From positions 186,001 to 250,000 of the forward strand of contig JAMXSV010000003.1 in NCBI GenBank assembly GCA_027559495.1: DNA of 64,000 nucleotides, given 5' to 3'. Origin of the DNA: Aurifilum marmelostoma. Its lineage: Eukaryota; Ascomycota; Sordariomycetes; Diaporthales; Cryphonectriaceae. How positions within the stretch are numbered: position 1 is the first letter of the stretch; every line of letters starts with the position of its first letter. The translations under genes were made by a program, and so were the position numbers. Under the pieces are notes generated by a model, which was not told the origin of the DNA, did no database searches, and saw only the letters and a list, made by a program, of their open reading frames with translations. This document shows, piece after piece, positions 38,701 to 50,763 of the stretch.

Positions 38701-38910
38701 GTGCCCGCGGCGAGCCATGATTATCTCTCTGCCGCCGCGGGCGGGAGCGCAGACAGGCTGGCGCCGACGAGCTCAGCCCAGTCGCACTCGCACTCCCAGC
38801 AGCAACACCCGCACGGCGCGCGCGTTCGTGGCCGCAGCGTTAGTGATGTGGTGTCCGAGGAAGAGGAGGGTGCCGCGAGACAGGCGGCGAGGAAGCAGTA
38901 CACCAAGTAA
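35715..38910 (+). CDS. EF-hand mechanosensitive channel of the MscS family (fungal Msy1/Msy2-like)
   Basis: Two exons, 35715-37334 and 37435-38910, give 1031 aa. A hydrophilic basic head of about 115 residues precedes hydrophobic segments beginning at YLVYVAPIALLLAVPLIVIP, then FYLFLWIEVSWLSLWG, LLPAVFMFFCGVV and LLLWALASWLLF. A canonical EF-hand loop, DADENGDISLDE (residues 435-446), sits before the last two segments, and the pore-lining helix and beta domain follow (ILLFIVLMIVIIIFLSFF; FLFVKHPYDVGDRVTVNGE). Fission-yeast relatives act in ER-linked calcium control during hypo-osmotic shock, so calcium gating of an intracellular membrane channel is a reasonable inference. The last 350 residues are a Ser/Asn/Gln-rich disordered tail. 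The single intron has an almost pure T tract (T24) and the acceptor TTAG at 37434. Confidence 0.93.
37351..37374. repeat. T24 tract inside the channel gene intron
   Basis: Twenty-four consecutive T residues within the intron 37335-37434. Length variation here would not alter the protein but could affect splicing. Confidence 0.9.
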
Positions 38911-39466
38911 TGGAAGGAGGCAGAAATCTCCTTATTTTTTTTGTTGCTTTTTCCAAAAGGCACCACCTACGAATGACGACTGGCAACAAAGGGGACGGCG
39001 GATTGGTTAATCTCGGACCGGGTCGGTGGTGGGGTTGGTTGGTTGGTTGGCAAAAGGAAAGAAAACCTGAAAGATGATACCATAATGACCTGACACCTAT
39101 ACACCTCGAGAGAAACGGGCACGAGGACAAGAACGAAAGTTTGTGTACAAGGTGGGGGGCAAATGACCTGTAGAATTAGATATTAGAGAAGCATATAAGG
39201 TGCATGCATGGGTGTTGGCTTTGTGGAAAGGGGAAAGAATAGTCCTCAGTCATATTTACATATCACAACGCAAAATCATTAAAGGATAATGAAATATGGA
39301 GAATATACATATATATATCCTGTCGAAGCGGCGGTGGACTTGTGTACGCCATTTGCTACAAACTCTGTTACATCTAATATGGCACTTCCCAGACGCGACA
39401 TTCATGTTTTGAAGATGAATAAAGATGCCCGACCAGTAGTAAATCACTGTTTTCGTCGCCCCCATC
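38911..39466. other. Convergent intergenic region between channel and DLH genes
   Basis: Two 3' ends face each other. A (TTGG)n-like run lies at about 39034-39049 and a TA-rich run at about 39305-39317. No gene is seen. Confidence 0.5.
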
Positions 39467-40580
39467 TCAGCAGACATGCTCCAAGGCCTGCGGCACACCG
39501 TCCCGCTCGCCCAGTTCGACCCTCAGCACCCGGCCAAACAGCTCAAGCAGGACCTCGAAGCACGCCTTGGTGATGGCCGGGTCGTAGCGGCCCTTGCTCA
39601 GCTCGTCCCGGATAAAGGCGTGCTGGGCCCAGGCGAACTCGTGCCAGCTGAAGACGACGCCGGCCTCGCGCATCTTGGCGCGGATGAGGTCCCGGCCCGC
39701 ATCGGGCACGTGGGTGTCGCGGATGCCAAAGATCATGCTGACCTCGCCGCGGAGCTTGGGGAGGAGGTCGAGGGTGTGGATACTGTCCGGGGTAGGTGGC
39801 GTGGGATTGGTATTGGCGCCTGTGTGGGGGCCTAGGGTGCGCGAGTGGACGTCTGTGGCGAAGTAGCAGACGGTGGCTGCTATGCGGGGGTCAAGCTTTC
39901 CATCATGAGGGTGTCAGTCTTGGTGATGGGGTGCTTGTGATGTATGGCAATTGGAGGGACAACTCACCGCGGCCCTGAGGGCAAGATGCCCACCCAGACA
40001 CATGCCCGTAGCTCCGATGCGCCCCGTGCAGGTGGGCAGGCTCAAGAGGTAATCGACAGTCTTGTACGAGTCCTGGTCATAGGATTCAAGAGTCTAGAGG
40101 AGGGGAAATTTAGGACATCTCTCTCAACTGCTAGAAAATACAAAACCAGCAGCGCCGGGTCAGGGGGAACACAGACCTTCTTCACCTTCCACTCATTGCC
40201 CTGGTCCGTCCCTGGCACGTCGTAGGCCAGAGCCTCGGGGCCAGTAAAGTCGTGGTAGGAGCTGGGGGCAGCGACAATGTAGCCCTGACCTGCAATCTGG
40301 CGGGCAAAACGGGCTACAGGGCCGGTGACTTGGTAGATCTCTGAGAAGAGAAGTACAGCTGGAAAGCGGCTATATAGTGGCAGTATGGGGAAAGGCAAAA
40401 AGGAGAGTTAGCTTAAGCCTGTTCATTTGTTTCCTTCTTTGGTTTGATGCGATGAGGGCATTTTCGTTCGTACGCGTTTGGATACTGAGGAATGGTCGGA
40501 TGGAAGACAAAGATTCTCATGGGACTGTTGGACCCACTGACAGTGGTGGTCACATCTGCGTGGAATTCCTTGATGAGCAT
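39467..40580 (-). CDS. Dienelactone hydrolase-family alpha/beta hydrolase
   Basis: Four exons: 40474-40580, 40177-40369, 39968-40093 and 39467-39895, giving 284 aa. The catalytic triad expected of carboxymethylenebutenolidase-like enzymes is visible: Cys132 in GATGMCLGGH, Asp202 in FGIRDTHVP and His234 in WAQHAF. The block LLFSEIYQVTGPVARFARQI is a clear marker of a conserved fungal subfamily. True dienelactone hydrolases open the lactone ring in chlorocatechol breakdown, but the fungal subfamily's substrate is not established. The start at 40580 (MLIKEFHADVTTT) was found by joining an upstream 107-nt exon; a start at 40398 would miss 35 conserved residues. The donor of intron 2 is a weak GTCTGT. 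Upstream, in frame with the ATG and without a stop, lies a His-coding (CAT)n(CAC)n tract. Confidence 0.9.
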
Positions 40581-40630
40581 GTTGGACAGCAGGCGATGGT
40601 GGTGGTGGTGGTGGTGGTAGTGATGACGAC

Positions 40631-40661
<31 letters not shown>

Positions 40662-42344
40662 GTGTTGTTGATGTTAACGATCTTTGTAGTTGGTATGAAC
40701 AAGGTCAAGAAGGGTAGGAAGAAAAAGAGTGTGTTTACTATGGTGTCATGTTATCTTGAATTTCTGCCCACACCCCGCGGTGGAGGAGGGGTGCCACTCC
40801 ACTGGTGTGTCCCTGTGCTGGGTGGTGGTGGTGGGGCAACCCCTGCCAGAAATAAGCGCCAACAGGGGCCTTAAAGTGGTGGGGCTAAGACGGTCCGTGG
40901 CAGACCAGGGACCCTCCAAGATGTTTTAAGCCTCTGAGCTTGTAATTAAGTAGTTGTTTACATTTTCGCATGTTGATGAGCAAAAGGACATGTTGCTCCT
41001 CTCTGTCTTTGTGTGATAACTGTGATGGTGATTTCGTTATTTCTTCCTCTTCTTTAGTTCTGAGAGGCACTAACTAGGCATATAATAAATTTGAAACACA
41101 CTGTGGACTCAACTTTGGCGTCCCTGCACATACAGCCGATACTTCTATCTCCTCTGGGCAGGCACTGTGTATGCAGGCACTTTCTTGTTTCTGGGGGGAG
41201 AAAAAGAAAGAGCTGATGCTCTGCCCGCCACCGTGCTACAAAAAGGGGCCCAGAAGTCTGTGGCGCAGGTGCGATCGAGACTTGCACTGCTGGTAGCACA
41301 AGGTACTAACCAAGCAGAACGCGCCTACCTATGCAGAACCACGTGCCAGCAGGTAAAGGGAGCTGCAGCCTGGGCCCCAACCTCCTCTCGGCCCCATTCA
41401 CCACCACCACACTCTACCTCTCCTCTCCTCTTTCCCTCCGACGCCACCACCACTACCTACTCCTCCTTGTTGACACCTCTAAACTTCTGATCTCTACACG
41501 CCTTTGACAATTCCAATTGTCACCCTCGACTTTTCGAAACATCCACATTATTCGTCCAAGCATCCTGGAGCTTTCAGGCTGCAGCAGGACAGAACACCCA
41601 CGCGCTCACTCGCTACCTGTACCAGGGGAAGTCTCCACAAAGCATCGCCTCTCTGAACTTCGACAAACAAACAGCACCGACACAACGCATGGTTGGTCAG
41701 GTCTTGTCAGACTGTCATTTGTGCTGCATTTCTCCTCTCAGATCTAACTTGACATAATCCTCTGGTCATCTGGTAAGGCTGCTGTGGAGGCTGAGCCCAT
41801 CTGCCAAAGGTACTCTCGCCATCACATGTGGCGTCATTGCAGACAGTAAGTATACACCCCTCCAAAAAAAAAAAAAAATACATGCTGGTTGGTTTCACGT
41901 CGAGTGCCCTTGATTTTCTCACTTCTCTGTCTTTTGTCTCCCTTTCTGGTTTGTTACTGGTTCTGCATCTTGGCCCCGTTCCCATCTCCGCCGCTGTCCA
42001 TCAGCCCTTTTCATTGTATTTTCAAGGTTCTCTATCAGGAGAGACCGGCCAAGAGTCAATACTGTCTCTTGACAAGGGCCATCCACAGTGATACCCACCT
42101 CCTCTCTTTTCAGTCTGCTGGTACCCTTTCACGGATAACTATATGGACAGCACTGGCCAGTTAGCCAATGTACCCTCATCCTTCTACCGTCAATCACTAG
42201 TTCCCATAGGAATACACATATAGCATGCAGGGGAAGCTGACTCAACTATATCTTGCCCTAGCAGCTTCCATATTTTCCTGTCTTCGCCCTTTTCCCTCCT
42301 TCTCTGAGGACCCCAAGGGGGAGGGTATCGGCCTCGCTTGAGCC
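40581..42344. promoter_or_regulatory. Divergent upstream region of the DLH and PARP/E2 genes
   Basis: About 1.8 kb between two start codons pointing outward. It contains the (GGT)n(GAT)n tract by the DLH gene and long pyrimidine-rich leader sequence (about 41390-41510 and 42240-42310) before the PARP/E2 start. No gene is seen. A bidirectional promoter role is inferred. Confidence 0.45.
40598..40663. repeat. (GGT)n(GAT)n compound microsatellite in the DLH leader
   Basis: About seven GGT units then about twelve GAT/GAC units, starting 18 bases upstream of the DLH start codon and read as (CAT)n(CAC)n on the coding strand. Confidence 0.92.
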
Positions 42345-45300
42345 ATGTCTCTCAAGCGTTTCAATGCCGACGTGCGGTCTGTTCGCACTCGGCTGACCAC
42401 CAACGCAATCCCAGGCGTCGTTAGCGTCGAGCGCGGCGAGTCTGACGGCGAGGTCGTCTTCAAACTCGTCCATGACAAGCTTTCCGAGCCCCTATCCATA
42501 CGTCTGCTCTCTCAGAACCCCGACGCATACCCCGACGACCACAGCTTCCTCCTCTTCACCGATGCTGAAGATGCCCCTCCTGAGCTCGTCACCGCCCTCA
42601 GCGACCTTCAGAACTATACCTTCGGCCAGAACATCTTCGACTCTCTCCGCGACGTCTCTAGTGGTCTGATCCGCGCCCTGAACTCGGTTGATGCAGATGG
42701 CGACACCACCATGGGCGGTTGCGACGACGCCGTCGATCCTGCCTCTGACACGCCCGAGGAGGACAGCAGTGACCAGGAAGAGGTCTACTATGAGCTTGAC
42801 GAGTCCGACTACGAGGATGACGACATCTTCACCCTGAGCTCATCGCAGCGTCACCTTTCTGGCAAGAGCGGTGGACTCAAGACATCCGCTGCTGTGCTTG
42901 CCAAGATCAAGACGGACCTTCGCCAGGCTCGTGATGCAGGCGTTAAGGTAGGCGTCTTGAACGGCGTAAGGCAAGATGCCCGCACGCACACTCTGTCGCT
43001 CTCTGTCCGTGCCAGCAAGCTGGGCCTCCCAGACGAGATCCTCGAGGCCTGGGACGTCGACCCATCCGAGTACATCGTCCTCTTGATTCGTGTCAACGAG
43101 CCTTATCCCGCGGCCCAGAAGATAGCACAGTCAGGCGCCTCTGCCTTCGTCGTCGACTTCCGCTTCGGCAAGTGCTCCAGGTACAAACCAGATGCGGCCT
43201 CCGCATGGCAGGCATTTGACTCGCAGTCTCAAGTCACCGATGCCCGTCATGCGGCCGTACCCCGTGACCCCGAGGGCCCCACGATTCAGAAGCTCTTCAT
43301 ATCGAGGTCCTTAGAACAATTCATGAAGGAGAGCTTCATGTCTCTATTCAGCCTCCGCCTGGACGGTTGCACCAGCTGGGACGATGCCCATGCACGGCAC
43401 ACTAAGATGAGCGCCCGGCAGCACCGTCCCAGGGATGCCGTACCAGGGACAGCTGGCCAGACACAAGAAGCGCCACCTGGTAGCGCCAAGGGCAAAGAGA
43501 GAGCTCCTGGCCCAGCCGCATCGTCGTCGGACACAGACTGCAGGGCCCCAAACCTGGCTCTGCTACTCGTGGACGCTTTTGACAAGCCCGTCGATGACAT
43601 CAGCTTCCCCCTGGTAGCCATGCAGTTTGCGATGCACTACTTTGTCCGGTGCACAGATTACTGCCTGCGCTGCCACAGGAGGCTGAGCATCGAGTTTGAA
43701 GCTCTGAAGCCTTTCGTCTGTTCGGACCCCCTGTGCTTGTTCCAATACATAACCCTGGGTCTCGGCCCCTCCCTTGACCACGAGATCGTGACGCAACCAT
43801 ACGTTGTAGATCTCCTTGTTTCCCTGTGCTATAGCAGCGTCGAGCAGCGTATGCCTCATCTACTTGGGTACACATCGCAGCTGGGTGGATATCCCATACG
43901 TGATTTCCCCACTGGGCTGCGGCTCAAGGTTCCTGAGACGGTCTGCAGGACCGAGGAGCCTGCCTCAGAGCCGCTGAAGGTCGCCGTCGACATGAGAGAG
44001 ATGAATGGGCCAAAGACCATAATCCTGAAGACATCTGCCGATTTCGTCCGCGCCTCTGCTCATAAATGGGTCGTCCTCAAACAGGAGGGCCTACACGGCG
44101 TAGTGGTACATTACCACGCCTGTGTCACGTCTGTGGACTTCTTGAGGAACTGTCTGGAGATCGAAATCAGATACAAGGGTACGCCGTCCTCTGGTGGGAA
44201 GCTGCCCGAGCAAGCCGGACCGACGTCTGATCCAGTGGAGATGACTCTATCCTTCTATGACGCCGATTTCGACGACCTGGAGACGCATGAAAAGGCCCAG
44301 GCTATCACCTGGATCCTGAAGACGCTGCCACCCATTGCGCACCTGCGCGAGTACCTGCTGCTGGAACCTCATTCTACGCTCAAGAATCATCCAGATATCA
44401 CACCAGCGGCACTAACCCTGCTGCAGTGGATTGTCGCCTCGAACCGATCGTGCATCCTTCAAGTCACTCCTGTGGCCGATCCACATGTTCAGAACGCGGA
44501 CCTTCTTGACACTATCAAGATCCGAGACCAGGAGGCCGTCCCGTCGATGCGTTCCGGCCACGTCCAATTCCGATTTGCCCAAGGCACACCCGATAGGGAA
44601 CACCGATTTCACCGCGCGCTCAAAGAGCGTGAGGCACAGGTGGGGAGCCTGTATCCGACTCTCTTTGCCTGGCACGGAAGTAATATGAGGAGCTGGCACA
44701 GCATCCTGAGACATGGCCTGGATTTCAAGGCTGTCGCAAACGGCCGAGCATTCGGCAATGGTGTATACTTCAGCCAGAGCTACCAAACCAGCATGGTAAG
44801 CTCGACAGTTCCGCCCACTCCCTTCATTCTTGGCAATTAGGCTTGGTTCGATGTTTTGGTGACAGGGCTAACTTTCGATAGTGCTACACTGGGAATGTTC
44901 AGTCCTGGCCGAACTCGGCACTGTCTGCTACCGGTGCAATCGCCCTTTGCGAGATCATCAACCGCCCTGGACAGTTCGTGAGCAACAATCCTCACATTGT
45001 AGTCTCCCAATTGGACTGGATCCAGTGTCGATACCTGTTCGTCACGAAAGGATATAATCACGATCAATTCCGGGTCCAACTTCCTCTACCTTCGAGCGCC
45101 GCCGGACATGGCCTCGCCGCAAGTCCTGGACGCCCCCTTTCGGATGAGGGCAAGATTGTCGAGATTGAACAAGACCCAGATCGAAAAGTCTCGGGCCCTG
45201 ATAGCAAGACCTTGAGGATACCCGCCAAGGCGTTGCCGGGCAGCCGGGCCGCTCAGCAGCACCAGAAGCGGCCTTCCAAGAGGTCTCACACCACATTCAA

Positions 45301-46215
45301 TGCAGTCGCGGACACGGACCAGGAGGATGATTCGGATCTGGAGGCTCTGTTGAGTGACAGCGAGCGTCCACAGCCGCCCTACAAGCATGCCAACCCCAAA
45401 ATGTCGCGGGACTCGAGTGTCGATACCGACATCGCCACTGCACTCCATGTCACAGCCAAGCGGCCCTTGACACCGCCCAGCACTGACTTCAGACCGGGCA
45501 CTTTGGATCTTAGCAAGATACCACGGCTAGCACTTCCCGAGTGGGCCGACCCGAACTCCACGAGGAGGCTCGTAAACGACATCAAGCAGATGCAGAAGAT
45601 CCAGGCGAGCACCCCCCTGCACGAGCTCGGGTGGTACATGGACTTTGAGCACGTCGAGAACATGTTTCAGTGGATCGTAGAGCTTCACACCTTCGATCCG
45701 GAGCTGCCCCTGGCGAAGGATATGAAGAAAGCCGGCTTCACGTCAGTTGTTCTGGAGGTTCGCTTCGGTCGCGATTATCCCTTCTCACCCCCCTTCGTCC
45801 GGGTCGTCCGACCTCAGTTCTTGCCATTCATGGAAGGCGGTGGTATGTCTTCACTGGATTCTTTTCTTCTTCGTATCTTTTATCCTTCTCTCCCTCTCTT
45901 TTGGGTTTCTCATTGCTAGCATGGTACTAATTATCTGAAATAATAGGTGGCCATGTGACGCTTGGTGGGGCGATCTGCATGGAACTTCTGACCAGCAACG
46001 GCTGGTTGCCTGCAACGACGATGGATTCGGTTTTCTTGTCGATCAAGATGGCCATGAGCTCGACGGACCCCCGGCCTGCGCGGTTGACGTCCACACGTGC
46101 TACACTTGATTACCACCCGACCGCGGCTCTCGATGCATTCAAGCGCGCAGCTGCACGTCACGGCTGGGCGGTTCCCTTGGATTCTGTGGAAAATGCCCAG
46201 CAGCCGTTCCTGTAG
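42345..46215 (+). CDS. PARP6/8-like catalytic domain fused to a UBE2Q-like E2 ubiquitin-conjugating domain
   Basis: Three exons, 42345-44795, 44882-45842 and 45947-46215, give 1226 aa. An RWD/UBE2Q-like N-terminal part (residues about 1-110) leads to an acidic linker (EEDSSDQEEVYYELDESDYE) and a cysteine cluster of the type seen in PARP6/PARP8 (CLRCHRRL then VCSDPLC). The PARP fold follows, with His777 in AWHGSNMRSW and Tyr808 in GNGVYFSQS, the NAD-binding His and Tyr. A basic/acidic linker then leads to a C-terminal E2 domain: LEVRFGRDYPFSPPFVRVV, then GGHVTLGGAICMELLTSNGW with candidate catalytic Cys1148. The pairing suggests ADP-ribosyl transfer and ubiquitin transfer by one chain. The PARP6/8 class lacks the Glu of the polymerising H-Y-E triad, so mono-ADP-ribosylation is likelier than polymer. 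The last intron has a clear TACTAAT branch site near 45925. Confidence 0.92.
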
Positions 46216-47109
46216 CCCCAGGCGACAGATTCTGAGAGATCGAGTTGTCAGTGAGGTCGATGGGGTGACATGGAATGCCCTCTTTCCTCCGTTGCTAACG
46301 ATTGACGATCAATATTTTGAGAGCGGAAGGAACACTGCGAGTTCGTGCTCGTGCCTGAGACTTTTGTACCTCTCGTGAGAAGCCTTTGGGAATACGGAGA
46401 GCCGAAGGGCGAACATGGACACGAAATGAAGCCGGGTCCTACTTTCCAGCGAGATGCAAGGTGTGGGCCAGCACAGAATAGAAGAGAAAAGCAAAAAACA
46501 TAAAGAAGAAGAAAAAAAGAGGGAAAAAAAACCAAAAGACGCAAACGGGAAATTTCACAAGGGAAATGTTTGTTTGTGGACGAACAAGGGCGTTGAGGGT
46601 GTTGATATGGCATCGTCATGATTTGTCAATGCTAGGCTCCTTTCCGATCCTGTGGCGTCAAGAGTGAGCCAAGCCATTTGACTCATTGAGGCGTTCAGAT
46701 ATAGGCTTCTTCCTCCTTTGTTGGCATCTAGTCACGAAGTCCCTCTTCCGTGGGTGATGACTGCTAGGCGTCGAGCACAAGATGATACTTGGTGGAGCTT
46801 ACATGAAGAGAAAAGGACTGGTCAGGGGTGGGGTTCATTCAATAGCAAGATTGCTAGGGCATTGATTGCCAGAGATAATACTCAAGTGTGACTATAATTG
46901 ATTGATGAATATGGGAGCCCTAATTGGTGGTGAGGAAATGAGTCGACCACGTGTGGCCCAGGTCATATCCACAAAGCGCATATATGGAGTAGGTGCTTTG
47001 TTGAAAGGTATGTCCACTTGGATAGTCTGGAACATCTCACTCATCATCCCTTCTTTTTTCCTTTGGAAAACCATCCAGTCATCCTCGGAGTTGTCTACAA
47101 AAGCGGCCC
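46216..47109. other. Convergent intergenic region between PARP/E2 and Cys/His-repeat genes
   Basis: No gene is recognised. An A-rich stretch at about 46483-46535 lies on the plus strand, and the rest is the paired 3' flanks. Confidence 0.5.
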
Positions 47110-49503
47110 TCAAAAGGGTGGTACGCCCATAGGCACTCCCAAGAGGTCAGAATCATCACCCGACTCGCTGTTGTCGTACATAGGATGTCCAAAGCAGGGA
47201 GCTGGTGGACATCCCATCGGCTCAGGAGCCATGGGCATGGGCATAGGCATGGGCATAGGCATGGGAATCCCCATCCCCATTCCCATCATGGGCCCGTGCC
47301 ATCCAACACCACCTCCTTGCCCTCCTATTTCATCACCAGCAGCTGCTGCAGCCATCTCAGCCTCCCGTCGCCTCCTATAATGCCGATCGCACACATGACC
47401 ATCACCTTCGAATCTTCGTCGCCCATCGCTCCGCCGTTGCAAATGGGGGTGTACAGCCGCTTCCGCCCTGCACCCACGGTGGACACACTCATGACGCTCG
47501 CAAAAGCGTCTCGGCGCCATGGCGGTAATGTTGCCATCAGCAGCAGCGCCAGCAGCAGCAAGACCGTTCCTGGTAGTGGCCGCGGTGTTGTCAGTAACAA
47601 CCTCTGCCTCGCATCGCCCTCCGTCGCCCTGGCATGAGTGTGCGGCGCAGAACCTGCTCGGTGCACCCACTGCTGCTCCTCCTCCTCCTCCGCCACCCAG
47701 CAGGCCGGCTAGCAGGAGGAGCCTCGTGTGCAGGGCCGAGTTGTCGCTGAGCATGGTCGCTACCAGGTTGGCGTTATTGGCAGCCGAAGGAGGGGGGAGG
47801 AGGTGGAGGAGTAGGGCGTTCTTCACCTGCTCCTGGCACAGGCCGGAGGCGCACTTGTGGATGGTGCAGTACTGTAGAGAGCCCGGGGGACGAGGGTGAG
47901 GACAGGTGCGGATACCGCAGGCGTGGTCATCGCAGTAGCGGGAGGAGGACGAGGAGGCTGTGTTGACAGGGCCGCGGCGGAAAGGGACTGGGTTGTTGCA
48001 GAGGGTATTGTTTAGAGTTGGGGCGTTGCAGGTTGGGAGGTGGTCTGTTTATCTCCCGGTGAGCATGAAAAAAAATCAACCGACGGGGGAAGAAGGGCAG
48101 GCGGAGGACCCGGACAAGGGGATGTTATTCCTCCTCCCCGTTTCCCAGCCTGTAAAGACGTACGTCTCTGACACTCGAAATGTCTGATGGGTCCTCCATC
48201 CACCCCGCTCTCAACATACACCCACTCGCGACACCCCGCCACGCAACAGTACCTATGATCCTCACACCGGCTCCTGTTCGCCCCAGCCGGCTGCGCACAC
48301 CCTTCCACCACGCAGGTATGCACAGGACAGTGCTCGCCGCCCGAGACCCTCCGGTCCCTCCGCTCACCACATCCCTCGGTCCGGCATGCGTGTCCATCGC
48401 AGAACCTGCTGCCTCTGCCGCCTGCGCCGTTCGTCACCGTGACGCCCTTCCTCCCTTGCGTGCAGCTGGGCTCGGCGCACAGGTGGCGCGCGCAGTACCG
48501 ATCGCTAGCCGCACTGCGCTGCTCCTCACAGAAGAAGACGCTGCCTTCTCCAGCCCGACAGTAGTGCAAGCCGCAGTATCTGGCCATCCCCCCGCCGCCG
48601 CTGCCAACCGTAGACCCATCACGCACATGGCACCGTCGTGTACATCCAACGACAGCACACGTCCGATGGTGGACGCAGAAGCGTGCAGGATCACCAGTCT
48701 CGCCCCTTCCCTCGACAGCGGCAGTGCAGTCGCGCGCCTCGCAGGTATGGCGGTCGCAAAACGCCGAGGCGAGGTCGAGCATGCGGGCCCGGTCGCAGGC
48801 AGGCTTGGTGCAGCGATGTATGGAGCAGTGAGGGTTGGAGGGGTCGGTGCGGCGAGCTGTGCAGGTTGGGAATGCGCAGCCGTCTTTTTGAGGAGGAGGG
48901 GCCAGGAAATGAGGGTCAGTCAGTCGGTCTGTGTTGTGCTGTGTATGGATGAGCAGCAGGAGGTGAAGAAGGGGGAGGATAGGAAGCTTACGATCTTTGC
49001 AGTACTTGTACTTTTCCGGGCTGTCCTCTTTGACTAACCTCCAGCAGCGGCCTTCGTCGCCAGTCGCTGTACATCGAGCATCTGTCGCCAGACGACAAGC
49101 CGTCAGCTATCATATATTCTCGTCTCGTGCTTCCGTCAACCACATTCAAAGAAAAGACCCATCATGCCATTTCCACGCCCTAGAGGCCACTGAAGCACAA
49201 CTAGATGATCTGCAGACGGAACAGGGAAAGAAGAAGAAGGAAAAAACCCTTACGGTTCTCACAGTACAGTGTCCTCCCGTTGTTCTGCGCCGAGCAAACC
49301 AGACCACCAGGCAGGATCCGCGCACAATAGTGCTTCTGGCAGTATACGAGGTCGACCCTGTGCCCGTTCATCCTCGCCGTGCCGATGGGTTCCTTGCAGG
49401 CACGGCAGCGGCCTGGCTTGTTGTTGTTGTCGTGGTGGTGACGGTTGTATTGATGTTGATGATGCTTGGGGCGGTGAGATCTTGGGTACATGAGGTCCCA
49501 CAT
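47110..49503 (-). CDS. Cys/His-rich tandem-repeat protein of unknown function
   Basis: Four exons: 49254-49503, 48992-49081, 48164-48883 and 47110-48044, giving 664 aa, in frame. The protein is built of about 17 units of the form C-x(n)-[YF]-C-x2-H-x-C, for example YCQKHYC, FCDRHTC, YCGLHYC, FCDGHAC, HCPVHTC, YCDDHAC, YCTIHKC and FCERHEC. Cys and His spacing suggests a chain of zinc-binding knuckles, or a disulfide array if secreted, but there is no signal peptide (the head is MWDLMYPRSHRPKHH). The tail carries a Met-Gly/Met-Pro repeat, GMGMGIPMPMPMPMPMPM, and an acidic SESGDDSD patch. All three introns are phase 1 and split the His codon of the CxxH element (CEN|H, CKD|H, CQR|H), so exons 2 and 3 are symmetric and could be skipped in frame. 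I know no characterised homolog. Confidence 0.85.
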
Positions 49504-50763
49504 TGTGATTGGTACTGTTGGACCGATTCCTTTTCTTCAGAGACGGGATTGGGGGTGTTTATTATCCTTGCTAGATTGTTGTTGTAGTTGATTGGCTTGT
49601 TGCTGTCTTTTCAAATGATCGGCCCAGCGTCTGCGCAGTCTTTTGTGCCCTCTTTTCTTAATAATAAATACCGACATAGGTTTAATAGTTGTCCCGCAAA
49701 CGACAAATCAACAGACCACTCATTAAGTTTTGAAACCCAGCCTGTCCACATGCAGTATACAAGCAAGAGCCTCCTCGGAGTATCTGGTATAAGAAGAATA
49801 AAGTGCGCTCCAACACACAAATGACAGGCCGTGTCAAGAAAGAGTCCTGATGACTCTTCTCAGTTGCAGCTTGGGAAAGGGGAGCAGAGGAGGACGGAAA
49901 GGCAAGAGGAAAATGTGGGAAAACTTTGCGAAGAGTAGCACAGAGAGCGCAGGGGACCGTTTCGTGTGATACCTCGTGGGTGTAGACTCATCTTCCCGTC
50001 CGCCGGCTTTATGATCGGTCTCGCCGTGCTCTCTTGCAACGAATGCAACGTTCTACTCTGTTCGGCACGTGGGTCACAGACGGGCCTCATCTGACTTCCT
50101 GTCCTCCCGAGATGTTGAACAGCACACTGGCACAGGCCCTTCCACCGTGGACTCACGCCATATTATCGGCTGACAATCAAAGGATACCAGATTCGTTGAC
50201 GTGATCACGGAGAGTTGGCTGTTATCATGATTTCCACCGGGTAATTAGCACAGAGAGAAGACAAGTGGAATTTCAAGCGACAGAATGCCTTTTCGAGGTG
50301 AATTTCGTTGTCTTTGTGGGTGTTGTTAACTTGAAGTTTGCAATGTAACGATATATAACGAGGGCCTCTTAGAGAGGACGAACACCTGCCCAGGAAGGAA
50401 CGGGTACCTGGTATCAAATAAGCAACAAGACGAACTATAGTGGGTAAAATGATACTGTGTGTAACCAAGTATTGGGTCATCAAACCAAAGTGCATGTGAC
50501 GCAACCTTTGGTTGTCTGTAGACTCTGCAGTAACCCGCCTCACCTCACATTCTCCTCGTTGAACTGCCTCCTCATGCAAAGAGACCAAAGAGACCGGCTT
50601 GGTGATGGCCAATCGCCTCTTGCTAAGCATCATTCGCCCGCTATGTAAACAGAGACTCTCGGATCTTTGTTTCATGGACCATTGACCCGTGCAATACGAG
50701 TGCCCAGAGGAGTCATCTCTCTCACTTGCGAACAACCTCCCATGGTCTACCATGCTTAGCATT
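49504..50763. other. Upstream of the Cys/His-repeat gene and 3' flank of the TRF-like gene
   Basis: No gene recognised. A 190-codon minus-strand open frame at 50205-50777 overlaps the end of the telobox gene, lacks protein character and is taken as 3' UTR or flank. Confidence 0.5.
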
